Source: DASRBO01 sp035653595
Lineage (GTDB): Bacteria; Actinomycetota; Acidimicrobiia; Acidimicrobiales; JAJPHE01
DNA length: 64,000 nt
NCBI GenBank assembly: GCA_035653595.1
Contig: DASRBO010000041.1
Coordinates: forward strand, 6,230-70,229
Reading direction: 5' to 3'
In this document: one piece after another, positions 49,933 to 57,658 of the stretch
How positions within the stretch are numbered: position 1 is the first letter of the stretch
Layout of the letters: every line of letters starts with the position of its first letter
The notes under the pieces: model-generated
Told to the model about the DNA's origin: nothing
Seen by the model: the letters and a program-made list of their open reading frames with translations, nothing else
Databases searched by the model: none
Position numbers and translations under genes: made by a program

Positions 49933-50298
49933 TCAGACGCCGCGCTGAGCGATCATGAACCGGTGGCCATCGGGTGAGCGGAGCCCGAACTCCCGCATCC
50001 CCCACGGCCGGTCGCGGAGAGGCTCGATGACGTCGGCCCCCGCGCCCTCGGCCCGGGCGAGGAACGCCTCAACATCGTCAACCCGCAGGTACGCCACGTA
50101 GCTGTGGTCGCCGATTTCTGCCGCCGGCGGCACGTCGGTGCAGCGGCCGAGCATGAAGTCGACGGACCCGGAGCGGCAGAAGATCCAGTTGCCCGGGTCC
50201 ACCTCCGTGCACTCGCAGCCGAGGACCTCGCGGAACCACCGGGCCGATCGGTCCAGATCATGAACGGCCAGGACCGGGGTGGAGGCGACTATCTCCAC
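49933..50298 (-). CDS. VOC-family protein (bleomycin-resistance-like)
   Basis: 121 residues. Two beta-alpha-beta halves are visible: TPVLAVHDLDRSARWFREVLG (residues about 7-27) and YLRVDDVEAFLARAEGAGAD with EFGLRSPDGHRFMIAQ (the D-G-x-R-F/x-I end). The small size and the missing first-half Glu ligand fit the binding-type members (bleomycin or fosfomycin resistance-like). No drug can be named. GTG 50298 is the start. It probably shares a transcript with the small gene downstream. Confidence 0.85.
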   Translation of the reverse strand: MEIVASTPVLAVHDLDRSARWFREVLGCECTEVDPGNWIFCRSGSVDFMLGRCTDVPPAAEIGDHSYVAYLRVDDVEAFLARAEGAGADVIEPLRDRPWGMREFGLRSPDGHRFMIAQRGV

Positions 50299-50365
50299 TT
50301 CGGCAGTATGCCGCGAATCCCCGAGGTCGGACCGGGACGGAACTCGTGACCGCCGCCGCCGACGG

Positions 50366-51007
50366 TCACACCCCCGCGGGCATCGGCGGCAGCAGTCCGT
50401 GGGAGCGGATCAGACCGGCCACCTCCGAGGTGGCGGTGACCACCTCGGCCTTGAGGCCGGCCTGCCTGGCGGCTCCGACGTTCTCCTCACGGTCGTCGAG
50501 GAACAGGCACATCGCGGGCTGCAGTCCAAGAGCCGAGGTCATGTGGTGGAAGTAGGCGAGGTCCGGCTTCCTGAGTCTCATCCGACAGGAGTAGAAGGAG
50601 TGGTCGAACACTCGGCCATAGCCCAGCTCCTCGTCCATGTACAGGGCACGCTCCGGGTCCTGGTTGGTGGCGAGAGAGCAGACGGTGCCGGCGGCCCGGA
50701 GGCGGGCCACCAGTTCGAGGACTTCGGGGTCGGGTTGGATGCCGATCCTCAGCCAGTCGGCGAGAAACTGCTCGGGCGGCGTCGGACACGAGCGCCGGTC
50801 GAGGACCGCCTCCAGCACGGGAAGGAACGGCTCGCCACTGTCGAGGCAGCCGGCGAATAGCGGGTGGCTGAACAGCTCGGACAGGAAGGCGGTGAAGCCG
50901 TCCCCGTCGCACCCGAGAAGCTCGCAGGCGTGCTGGGCGAAGGGTCCGCCCGTCTGAACGACTCCGTCGGCGTCGAAGAGGACCGCCCTTATGGACCCAT
51001 CGGACAC
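50366..51007 (-). CDS. HAD-superfamily hydrolase (phosphatase-like)
   Basis: 213 residues from GTG 51007. All four HAD motifs are present: VLFDADGVVQ (nucleophile and acid/base Asp), LATNQD (motif II), RLRKPD (motif III Lys) and CLFLDDREENVGAA (motif IV), with a helical cap at about 20-85. It resembles the beta-phosphoglucomutase/epoxide-hydrolase-N-terminal-like group. A small phosphate ester is the likely substrate class. It stands alone between a VOC gene and the divergent membrane-protein/sigma pair. Confidence 0.9.
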   Translation of the reverse strand: MSDGSIRAVLFDADGVVQTGGPFAQHACELLGCDGDGFTAFLSELFSHPLFAGCLDSGEPFLPVLEAVLDRRSCPTPPEQFLADWLRIGIQPDPEVLELVARLRAAGTVCSLATNQDPERALYMDEELGYGRVFDHSFYSCRMRLRKPDLAYFHHMTSALGLQPAMCLFLDDREENVGAARQAGLKAEVVTATSEVAGLIRSHGLLPPMPAGV

Positions 51008-51092
51008 CCGGTCTCCCCTTGGTCGGAGGCTGTCGAGGCTAGTGAGGGTGAGGGGGCCGTATCCCCGGGGCGCCTGTCGCCGTTTGCTGCAC

Positions 51093-51845
51093 ATGGAGAA
51101 CCTCGAAGGTGATCAACAGATTCTGGATCGCCTGCAGAACCTGGCCCGGCAGTCGATGGATCCGGCGATGGCCACCCGAGTGTTGGAACGCGCCCGCCGG
51201 CGGCCGCGGCCCTGGTGGCGCTCGACCAAGGCGAAGGTCGGCGCCGGCGTAGCCGGGGGCTTCTTCGCCGGCAGCTTCGGGCTGGCCTCGGCGGGGGCGC
51301 TGCCGGCACCGGTCCAGGAGGCCGCTCACAGCACCCTGGCGGCGGTGGGCATCAGTGTCCCGCCCGGTCACAACCGCTACAACGGGCCCGAGTGCGGCGG
51401 CACCTACGCCAACCACGGTGCCTATGTGAGGGCCCACAAGGGTGACCCGGCCGCCGCCCAGTCGCGGTGCGGAAAGCCGACCGTGGCGAACAGCCCGGCC
51501 AGCGGAGCCAGCACCTCCCCGCCGGAGTCCGGCCGCCCCGGCAAGTCCGGCCGGCACGGGCCCCCACCGTGGGCCCACGGCCAGGGCAAGCCGGGCTCGG
51601 ACTCGACCGAGTCCCCGGACGACAGCACCGAACCACCGGAGACAACCTCCCCGGGAGCCGCTCCGTCAGTGGCGCCCACCGCCGGCACCCAGGTGAATCC
51701 GGCCGCCCCCGCCACGACGACAACCACCGCCGCCCCGGCCCCGACCACCACAGTGGCCCCGCCGACGACCACCACTTCCTCCAGCTCGACCACGTCCTCG
51801 ACGACGACCTCGACAGTGCCACCCACGACCACGACGGCCCCGTGA
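51093..51845 (+). CDS. single-pass membrane protein with Thr/Pro-rich outer tail, putative sigma regulator
   Basis: 250 residues from ATG 51093. The N-terminal 40 residues form a charged helix (ILDRLQNLARQSMDPAMATR) that could contact a sigma factor. A membrane helix follows (about 50-72). Outside it, GPECGGTYANHGAYVRAHKGD is a compact motif with a Cys pair. The last 120 residues are Pro/Ser/Thr low complexity, ending in poly-Thr blocks. The sigma gene starts inside its stop (GTGA). By position it is probably the anti-sigma, although no ZAS motif is present. Confidence 0.65.
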   Translation: MENLEGDQQILDRLQNLARQSMDPAMATRVLERARRRPRPWWRSTKAKVGAGVAGGFFAGSFGLASAGALPAPVQEAAHSTLAAVGISVPPGHNRYNGPECGGTYANHGAYVRAHKGDPAAAQSRCGKPTVANSPASGASTSPPESGRPGKSGRHGPPPWAHGQGKPGSDSTESPDDSTEPPETTSPGAAPSVAPTAGTQVNPAAPATTTTTAAPAPTTTVAPPTTTTSSSSTTSSTTTSTVPPTTTTAP

Positions 51846-52360
51846 CCGCTGCCGGACTGCCGCTCACCCTGAGCGCTGCGCCGGCCGTCGGGCCGACCGA
51901 CCTGGCCACCCTCTTCGCTGAGCTGGGCCCGGCCGTGAGCGGGTATCTGGGCGCCTGCGGGTGCGGGGCTGTCGAGGACGTCCTCGGCGAGGTCTTCGTC
52001 CGGGTCGCCAAGGCGCTGCCCCGGTTCGAGGGAAGCTCGGCCGGCCTGCGCAGCTGGGTCTTCACCATCGCCTACCGATGCATGGTCGACCAGCACCGCT
52101 GGGTGCGCCGCCAGCAACGGCTGCTCCGCCGCCTCCCTGGTCCCGCCGCGGCGCCGGCACCGGCGGAGCCGCTCGACCCGGAGCTGGTGAGGGCCTTGTC
52201 CAGTCTCACACCCGAGCAGCGCCAGGTCATCACCCTGCGCTTCGTGGCCGACCTGTCCCTGCAGGAAGTGGCCGACATCACCGGTAAACCGGTCGGATCG
52301 GTGAAGTCCCTGCAGCGCCGGGGGCTGGACGCCCTGAAGGCGGCTCTGGCGCCCCAGTGA
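51842..52360 (+). CDS. ECF-type sigma factor
   Basis: 172 residues. Region 2 is somewhat degenerate (VEDVLGEVFVRVAKALPRFE, SWVFTIAYRCMVDQHRWVRR). Region 4 is clear (LTPEQRQVITLRFVADLSLQEVADITGKPVGSVKSLQ, then RRGLDALK). It overlaps the upstream membrane-protein gene, an order opposite to the usual sigma-first arrangement. A putative anti-sigma made before its sigma would keep the factor silent by default. Confidence 0.85.
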   Translation: MTAAGLPLTLSAAPAVGPTDLATLFAELGPAVSGYLGACGCGAVEDVLGEVFVRVAKALPRFEGSSAGLRSWVFTIAYRCMVDQHRWVRRQQRLLRRLPGPAAAPAPAEPLDPELVRALSSLTPEQRQVITLRFVADLSLQEVADITGKPVGSVKSLQRRGLDALKAALAPQ

Positions 52361-52476
52361 CGAGGCCGGTCCGCCGCGGCGCTTCATACCTGACGGCCGT
52401 ATTCAGCTGGCCACGGCCTGGTCAGGCGTGAGGGCCCTGGCCATACTGGACCGGAAGGCCAACGAGGGGAGGAGCG

Positions 52477-52845
52477 ATGGCGGTACAGCTCAACCACACC
52501 ATCGTCCCGGTGAGGGACAAGGAGGAGTCGGCCCGGTTCATCGCCGACGTCCTCGGTCTCGAGCCTCCCACGCCGTTCGGGCCGTTCATGTGCGTGGAGA
52601 CGGCCAACGGGGTGAGCCTCGACTACGACGACCGGTGGGAGGTTCGCAGCAATCACTACGCCTTCGTGGTGTCGGAGGACGAGTTCGACGCCATCTTCGC
52701 CCGGGTGCAGGAGCGGGGCCTCACCTACTGGGCCGATCCGGGTCACCGCCAACCCAACGTCATCAACGGCAACGGCCGTGGCTTCTACTTCGAGGATCCG
52801 TCGGGCCACAACATGGAGGTGCTCACCCGGGCGTACGGCACCTGA
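52477..52845 (+). CDS. VOC-family protein
   Basis: 122 residues with a strong ribosome site (GGGGAGGAGCG). It reads LNHTIVPVRDKEESARFIAD with His as first metal ligand, YDDRWEVRSNHYAF with a second His, and FYFEDPSGHNMEVL with the final Glu. The H...H...E set is complete, so a divalent-metal enzyme (glyoxalase I or dioxygenase-like) is more likely here than for the other two VOC genes of the window. The substrate is unknown. Confidence 0.9.
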   Translation: MAVQLNHTIVPVRDKEESARFIADVLGLEPPTPFGPFMCVETANGVSLDYDDRWEVRSNHYAFVVSEDEFDAIFARVQERGLTYWADPGHRQPNVINGNGRGFYFEDPSGHNMEVLTRAYGT

Positions 52846-52932
52846 GCCCGGTGGCGTCGGCTCGCCCGGTGGACGACCGATTGCGGCCAGTCCGGCGGAG
52901 GACAGGCCCTACGGAGAGGGCAGCGGTCGTGC

Positions 52933-53622
52933 TCAGTCCGAGCGGGGCCTGACCCGCACGCAGCACCGCCCGACCGCCGGATCGAGGCGCGCCTCGAGCC
53001 CGCCGGCGCCGACGCCGTCGATGACTCCCCTCACCAGCTCCAGGTTGATGGCGCACATCAGGTCGCGCTGGTCCTGGGCCAGGGCGTGGAACGGGCAGTT
53101 GGCCAGCACGATCTCCCCACGCTCCACCGACGGCTCGTAACCCTCGTCGGCCAGGGCATCGACCAGCAGGGTGGTGACCGCCGGCCGCTGGCGTTCGGGC
53201 CGGTGGGCCCGGCCGACGTCGACGCCGTGACGATGGGCCAGCAGGCAGGCCTCCTCGGCCGCCGAGCGCCGGCCGGCCTGCGCCCGGCTCACCGCTTCGG
53301 CCAGCAGCAGGGCTGCCAGCTGGTAGCGGCGCTCGGGGAGGCTGACCGACACCACCTCGCTCGAACGCCGGTAGAGCTTGGCCGGCCGGCCGGCCCCGGG
53401 GCCGGTGCGGCCCTCCGGTCGGCGGAACTCCACCTTGGCCAGGCCGGCGGCGGCCAGCTTGTCGAGATGGAAGGCCGCCACCGAGCGGGCCACGCCGAGC
53501 TCGGCGGCGACCTGGTCCCTCCCGACCGGGCCCGGTTGGCCGGACAGGTAGCGGTAGACCCGGCGGCGCAGTGGCTCGCCCAGAACGGCGAGGGCGTCGA
53601 GGGCGGTCTCTTGGTCGGCCAT
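52933..53622 (-). CDS. SufR-like (COG2345) HTH regulator with Fe-S-type cysteines
   Basis: 229 residues. The winged-helix domain at the N-terminus (EPLRRRVYRYLSGQPGPVGR, VARSVAAFHLDKLAAAGL) is followed by a regulatory domain with Cys176 (ANCPFHALA), Cys190 (LMCAINLEL) and a C-terminal Cys220-Cys221 (GRCCVRV). This spacing is typical of SufR and related proteins that bind a [4Fe-4S] or [2Fe-2S] cluster. It is divergent from a FAD reductase gene. ATG 53622 lies 7 bases after TAGAAT, so the mRNA is leaderless. Direct TCTAAAA repeats flank its promoter. Confidence 0.85.
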   Translation of the reverse strand: MADQETALDALAVLGEPLRRRVYRYLSGQPGPVGRDQVAAELGVARSVAAFHLDKLAAAGLAKVEFRRPEGRTGPGAGRPAKLYRRSSEVVSVSLPERRYQLAALLLAEAVSRAQAGRRSAAEEACLLAHRHGVDVGRAHRPERQRPAVTTLLVDALADEGYEPSVERGEIVLANCPFHALAQDQRDLMCAINLELVRGVIDGVGAGGLEARLDPAVGRCCVRVRPRSD

Positions 53623-53648
53623 TACCTCGATTCTAAAACCAACAGCTC

Positions 53649-53689
53649 TTGACGAAAATACCTCGGGCGATCTAAAATTGAAGTCAATT
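53649..53689 (+). promoter_or_regulatory. promoter and palindromic operator of the FAD reductase gene
   Basis: TTGACG (53649-53654), 18 bases, TAAAAT (53673-53678). A perfect AATTGA-AG-TCAATT palindrome (53676-53689) covers the end of the -10 and the expected transcription start, well placed for repression by the divergent SufR-like protein. Confidence 0.7.
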
Positions 53690-53854
53690 GCTTATAGACT
53701 CCAGCCCCAGACGGACCTGATGTGAACAGCCGCCGTCGGGATCGCACCGCCACCGGCGGGACCGTCCACCGCCCTACGGCGCCTGATCCGACCCGCCCGC
53801 TGACCCGTAGAGACCGATCGGTGGGGCGATGGAGGAAGGATTGGAGAGAGGCGC

Positions 53855-55087
53855 ATGGCTGAGCAGCGGAGCTTCGTGATCGTTGGCGCCAGCCTGGCTG
53901 GCGCCAAGGCTGCCGAAACCCTGAGGGCGGAGGGGTTCGACGGTCGGGTCGTCCTGGTGGGGGAGGAGTCGTTCCTCCCCTACGAGCGCCCGCCCCTCTC
54001 CAAGGACTTCCTCCGGGGCGAGTCGCCCAGGGAGAAGGCCTACGTGCACCCTGAGGGCTTCTACGCCGAACAGGGCATCGAGCTGATCCTGTCCCGCCGC
54101 GCCACCGCTCTCGACATTTCGGCCGCCGAGGTGGTGCTGGAGGACGGCGAGCGGATCCGCTACGACTCCTTGCTTCTCGCCACCGGCTCGCAGGTCAGGC
54201 GGCTCACCGTCCCGGGCGCCGAGCGGCGAGGGGTCCACTACCTCCGGACCCTGCCCGACTCGGAGGCGCTGGGCAAGGCCATTCGTGGCGGCGGCCGGGT
54301 GGCGGTGATCGGGGCCGGCTGGATCGGGTGCGAGGTGGCGGCGTCGGCGCGCCAGATGGGCGCCGAGGTGGTGATGATCGACCTTGCCTCGCTCCCCCTC
54401 GAGCGGGTGCTGGGGACGGAGATGGGCTCCTTCTACCGTCAGGTCCACGTCGAGCACGGGGTGGAGCTCCGGCTCGGCGTCGGCGTAGCCGCCCTGCTCG
54501 GCGGCGAGTCGGTGGAGGCGGTGGAGCTGGCCGACGGCAGCCGCGTCGAGGCCGACATGGTGGTGGCAGGGGTGGGGGTGACGCCCAGGGTCGAGCTGGC
54601 CGAGCAGGCCGGCCTCGCCCTCGACAACGGGGTGGTGACCGACGCCCAACTGACCACCAGCGTCCTCGGCGTCTTCGCCGCCGGCGACGTCGCCAACGCC
54701 TGGCACCCGGTGCTCGGCCGGCGGGTGCGGCTGGAGCACTGGTCCTCGGCGCTCAACCACGGGCCGGTCGCCGCTCGCAACATGCTCGGTCAGGCAGTGA
54801 GCTACACGAAGCTGCCGTACTTCTACTCCGACCAGTACGACGTGGGGATGGAGTACAGCGGCCTGGCCGCGGCGGGGGACGAGGTGGTCGTCCGGGGCAG
54901 CCTGGCCGAGCGGCGCTTCATCGCGTTCTGGGTCAAGGACGGCCGGGTGACGGCGGGCATGAACGTCAACATCTGGGACGTGGCCGGCGACATAGCCCAA
55001 CTGGTCGAAGCAGCCGTCCCGGTCGACCGGGGCCGTCTCGCCGACCCGGACGTGCCCCTGTCCGAACTGCTGCCGGCAGGGATCTGA
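53855..55087 (+). CDS. FAD-dependent NAD(P)H oxidoreductase (ferredoxin-reductase type)
   Basis: 410 residues of the oxygenase-coupled ferredoxin/rubredoxin reductase class. FAD motif GASLAGAKAAETLR (residues 11-24), then YERPPLSKDFL, LLLATGSQVRRL, the second Rossmann motif VIGAGWIGCEVAA and VFAAGDVANAW, followed by LEHWSSALNHG and the C-terminal dimer domain. It would pass electrons from NADH to a ferredoxin or rubredoxin that is not in the window. ATG 53855 has GGAGAGAGG upstream. It is controlled from the palindromic promoter at 53649-53689. Confidence 0.92.
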   Translation: MAEQRSFVIVGASLAGAKAAETLRAEGFDGRVVLVGEESFLPYERPPLSKDFLRGESPREKAYVHPEGFYAEQGIELILSRRATALDISAAEVVLEDGERIRYDSLLLATGSQVRRLTVPGAERRGVHYLRTLPDSEALGKAIRGGGRVAVIGAGWIGCEVAASARQMGAEVVMIDLASLPLERVLGTEMGSFYRQVHVEHGVELRLGVGVAALLGGESVEAVELADGSRVEADMVVAGVGVTPRVELAEQAGLALDNGVVTDAQLTTSVLGVFAAGDVANAWHPVLGRRVRLEHWSSALNHGPVAARNMLGQAVSYTKLPYFYSDQYDVGMEYSGLAAAGDEVVVRGSLAERRFIAFWVKDGRVTAGMNVNIWDVAGDIAQLVEAAVPVDRGRLADPDVPLSELLPAGI

Positions 55088-55152
55088 GGCGGGCGAGGCC
55101 ATCGGGAGGCACGGGCCGCCTGGCGGGCCGGCGGTACGTATCGTGGACCCCG

Positions 55153-55971
55153 GTGACCGCCGTCCTTCCCAAGCTCAGCCCCGGCGCCGTAGCCGAGGAC
55201 GTCCTCGAGGCGCTGGATCGGGACGGCTTCGCCGTGCTCGAGGGCTACCTCGACGCCGACGAGGTGGCCGCCAAGAAGGCCGATCTGGAACGGGTGCTGC
55301 GGTCGGTGCCCACCGGGCGCAACGACTTCGAGGGCTTCGCCAGCCGGCGCATCTACGCCCTGTTCGCCAAGACTCGCACCTTCGACCACCAGGCCATCGA
55401 CCCCCTGGTCATGGAGGTGGTGGGAGCGCTGCTGGGGCCGGGGTTCCAGCTGAGCGCCCCGGTGGGCATCTCCATCGGGCCGGGGGAGACCCCGCAGAAC
55501 CTGCACCGCGACGACTCCGTCTACCCGCTGCCCCGACCCCACCGCGAGCTGGTGGTCAACACCATCTGGGCCCTCGACGACTTCACCGAGCACAACGGTG
55601 CGACCATCCTCCTGCCCGGCAGCCACCGCTGGGGCGACCAGGCCCCGAGCGAGTACCGGACGCTCCGGGCGGTGGTGCCCGCCGGGTCGATGATGTTCTT
55701 CCTGGGCAGCCTGCTCCACGCCGGGGGCGCCAACACCACCGATCGGCCCCGCCTTGGCGTGATCCTCGAGTACTGCGCCGGTTGGGTCCGGCCCCAGGAG
55801 AACCATGTGCTGGCCGTGCCCCGCCACGTCGTCGCCGGGCTGGCGCGGCCCCTGCAGGAGCTCCTCGGCTACAACGTGGTCGGGCTCCTGGGCAACGTCG
55901 ACGGTCGCCATCCCCTCAAGTACCTCGAGGACCGCCGGCCGACCGCCGACGGCGTCCTCGTGCTCGAGTAG
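55153..55971 (+). CDS. phytanoyl-CoA dioxygenase (PhyH) family protein
   Basis: 272 residues from GTG 55153, which lies 8 bases after TATCGT. PhyH motifs are DGFAVLEGYLD at the start, NLHRDDSVYP with iron ligands His118 and Asp120, TILLPGSHRWGD, and a distal His in LGSLLHAGGANTTDRPR with the 2-oxoglutarate Arg. It is only distantly similar to the PhyH protein at 11331, so this is not a recent duplication. Its position after a ferredoxin-reductase gene is suggestive but 2-oxoglutarate enzymes do not need one. Confidence 0.88.
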   Translation: MTAVLPKLSPGAVAEDVLEALDRDGFAVLEGYLDADEVAAKKADLERVLRSVPTGRNDFEGFASRRIYALFAKTRTFDHQAIDPLVMEVVGALLGPGFQLSAPVGISIGPGETPQNLHRDDSVYPLPRPHRELVVNTIWALDDFTEHNGATILLPGSHRWGDQAPSEYRTLRAVVPAGSMMFFLGSLLHAGGANTTDRPRLGVILEYCAGWVRPQENHVLAVPRHVVAGLARPLQELLGYNVVGLLGNVDGRHPLKYLEDRRPTADGVLVLE

Positions 55972-55986
55972 GGCCGGGCGCGGCGC

Positions 55987-56130
55987 ATGAGCCGATTCGG
56001 CCTGGGTAGGAACCGGACCGTGGAACGCTGGTTGTTCACCTCCGAAGGCACTCCCCGGATGTGGCTCCAGGCGGTGGTGGGCGGCATGTTCCTGGCGTCG
56101 TCGGTCGGGATAGCTGTCCATCTCGCCTGA
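55987..56130 (+). CDS. 47-residue single-pass membrane protein
   Basis: ATG 55987 opens a 47-codon frame. The first half is basic and polar (MSRFGLGRNRTVERWLF), followed by one hydrophobic helix (MWLQAVVGGMFLASSVGIAV). It starts 16 bases after the PhyH stop and ends 44 bases before the LLM gene, on the same strand and filling the gap. Real small membrane proteins often look like this, but no homology can be judged. GC-rich sequence also yields open frames by chance. Confidence 0.45.
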   Translation: MSRFGLGRNRTVERWLFTSEGTPRMWLQAVVGGMFLASSVGIAVHLA

Positions 56131-56173
56131 GGCCGGAGGCGGGGTGGGACGGTGGGCCGCTACCGTCCGGCGC

Positions 56174-57037
56174 ATGCGCTTCGGGATCCTCTTCGCCAAC
56201 ACCGGACGGGCGGTGACCCCTGACGGGGCGACCGCCCTGGCCACCATCGCCGAGGAGAGCGGGTTCGAGTCGCTCTGGACCGTCGAGCACGTGGTGGTGC
56301 CCGCCGGCTACGAGTCGCCCTACCCGTACTCGCCGACAGGCAAGATGCCCGGCCCCGAGAACAGCCCCATCCCCGATCCGCTCATCTGGCTGACCTGGGT
56401 CGGCGCCGCCACCACCCGGCTGCGCCTGGCCACCGGCATCCTCATCCTTCCCCAGCGCACGCCGGCGGTGCTGGCCAAGGAGCTGGCCACCCTCGACGTG
56501 CTGTCCGGGGGCCGGGTCACCCTGGGGGTCGGGGTGGGGTGGCTGGAGGAGGAGTTCAGGGCTCTGGGGGTCCCCTTCGAGAACCGGGGGGCCCGCACGG
56601 ACGAGTACATCGAGGCTCTCCGGGTCCTCTGGGGGGCGCAGGAGTCCACCTACCACGGACGCTTCGTCGACTTCGAACGAGCCAACTGCTACCCCAAGCC
56701 GGTCCAGCCCGACGGGATACCGATCGCCGTCGGCGGCCACACCCGTGCCGCCGCCCGCCGCGCCGGTCGCCTGGGCGACGAGTTCTTCCCCGGGGTGAGC
56801 ACCCCCGATCAGCTGACCGAGCTGATCGGGACGATGCGGGCAGCCGCCACCGAGGCGGGGCGCGATCCCGACGCCATCGGGATCACCGCCGGCGGGGCCA
56901 TGGACGTCGACGGGGTCAAGCGCCTGGCCGACCTGGGTGTCACCCGGATCGTGGTGCCCAACCTCGGGGGGGATCCCGAGCGGTGGAAGTCGTTCCTCGG
57001 GGCCTTCGGCGAGAACGTCATCGCCCAGTTCAGCTGA
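56174..57037 (+). CDS. LLM-class, F420-type oxidoreductase
   Basis: 287 residues from ATG 56174, 7 bases after TACCGT. Luciferase-like TIM-barrel features are MRFGILFANTG, FESLWTVEHVV, ATGILILPQRTPAVLAKELATLDVLSGGR (in part), LGVGVGWLEEEFRALGV and IPIAVGGHT. The layout is that of the TIGR03619-type F420-dependent group found in actinobacteria. The cofactor (F420 or FMN) is inferred and the substrate is unknown. The gene before it is a tiny membrane ORF, and the next, a GDT1-type gene, starts 42 bases after. Confidence 0.88.
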   Translation: MRFGILFANTGRAVTPDGATALATIAEESGFESLWTVEHVVVPAGYESPYPYSPTGKMPGPENSPIPDPLIWLTWVGAATTRLRLATGILILPQRTPAVLAKELATLDVLSGGRVTLGVGVGWLEEEFRALGVPFENRGARTDEYIEALRVLWGAQESTYHGRFVDFERANCYPKPVQPDGIPIAVGGHTRAAARRAGRLGDEFFPGVSTPDQLTELIGTMRAAATEAGRDPDAIGITAGGAMDVDGVKRLADLGVTRIVVPNLGGDPERWKSFLGAFGENVIAQFS

Positions 57038-57079
57038 GCTCCGCACCAGCGGATCTCGCCGTCCGAAGGTGATGGAACG

Positions 57080-57658
57080 GTGAGCGTCGGTGTCGCCCTG
57101 GCGGTCTTCCCCGTCATCTTCCTGGGGGAGCTGCCGGACAAGACCATGTTCGCCAGCCTGGTTCTGGCCACCCGGGGCCGGCCGGGGTCGGTGTGGCTGG
57201 GCGCGGTGGCCGCCTTCGCCGTGCACGTCGCCATCGCCACGACGGTCGGTGTCGGCCTGTTCCACCTCCTGCCCCACCGGGTGGTGGATGCCCTGGTGGC
57301 GGTCCTCTTCGTGGGCGGCGGGGTGTTCGCCCTCTTCGAGGGAGGACGGGAGGAGGAGGAGCTGATCGTCAGGGAGGTCAGCCGCCACCGCACCCTGACC
57401 ACCGCCTTCGTGGTCATATTCGTGGCCGAGTGGGGGGACCTGACCCAGGTCCTCACCGTCAACCTGGCCGCCCACTACCACTCGGCGCTGTCGGTGGCGG
57501 TCGGGGCCCAGCTGGCCCTGATGGCGGTGGCCGGCCTGGCGGTGGCCGGCGGGCGCAGCGTTCTGCGCCTCGTCGACGCCGTGACGGTGCGGCGGATAAC
57601 CGCGGTTGTCCTGCTCGGCTTCGGCGCCTGGGCGACGTGGGCGGCGGCGACGGCCTGA
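57080..57658 (+). CDS. GDT1/TMEM165 (UPF0016) family cation exporter
   Basis: 192 residues, six membrane helices in two inverted repeats. Each repeat holds an E-x-x-D-[K/L]-[T] signature: FLGELPDKTMFA (about residue 16) and VAEWGDLTQVL (about 118). The first motif has Pro in place of the usual Gly, and the second Leu-Thr in place of Lys/Arg-Ser/Thr. The family exports Mn2+ or Ca2+ in exchange for protons. The gene ends exactly where the opposing NRAMP gene ends, at the edge of a cation-transport block. Confidence 0.88.
   Translation: MSVGVALAVFPVIFLGELPDKTMFASLVLATRGRPGSVWLGAVAAFAVHVAIATTVGVGLFHLLPHRVVDALVAVLFVGGGVFALFEGGREEEELIVREVSRHRTLTTAFVVIFVAEWGDLTQVLTVNLAAHYHSALSVAVGAQLALMAVAGLAVAGGRSVLRLVDAVTVRRITAVVLLGFGAWATWAAATA

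Noticed and set aside
51700..51845. Repetitive ACC/ACG-rich stretch
   Set aside because: It is in-frame poly-Thr/Pro coding sequence of the membrane protein tail, with no spacer-repeat structure.
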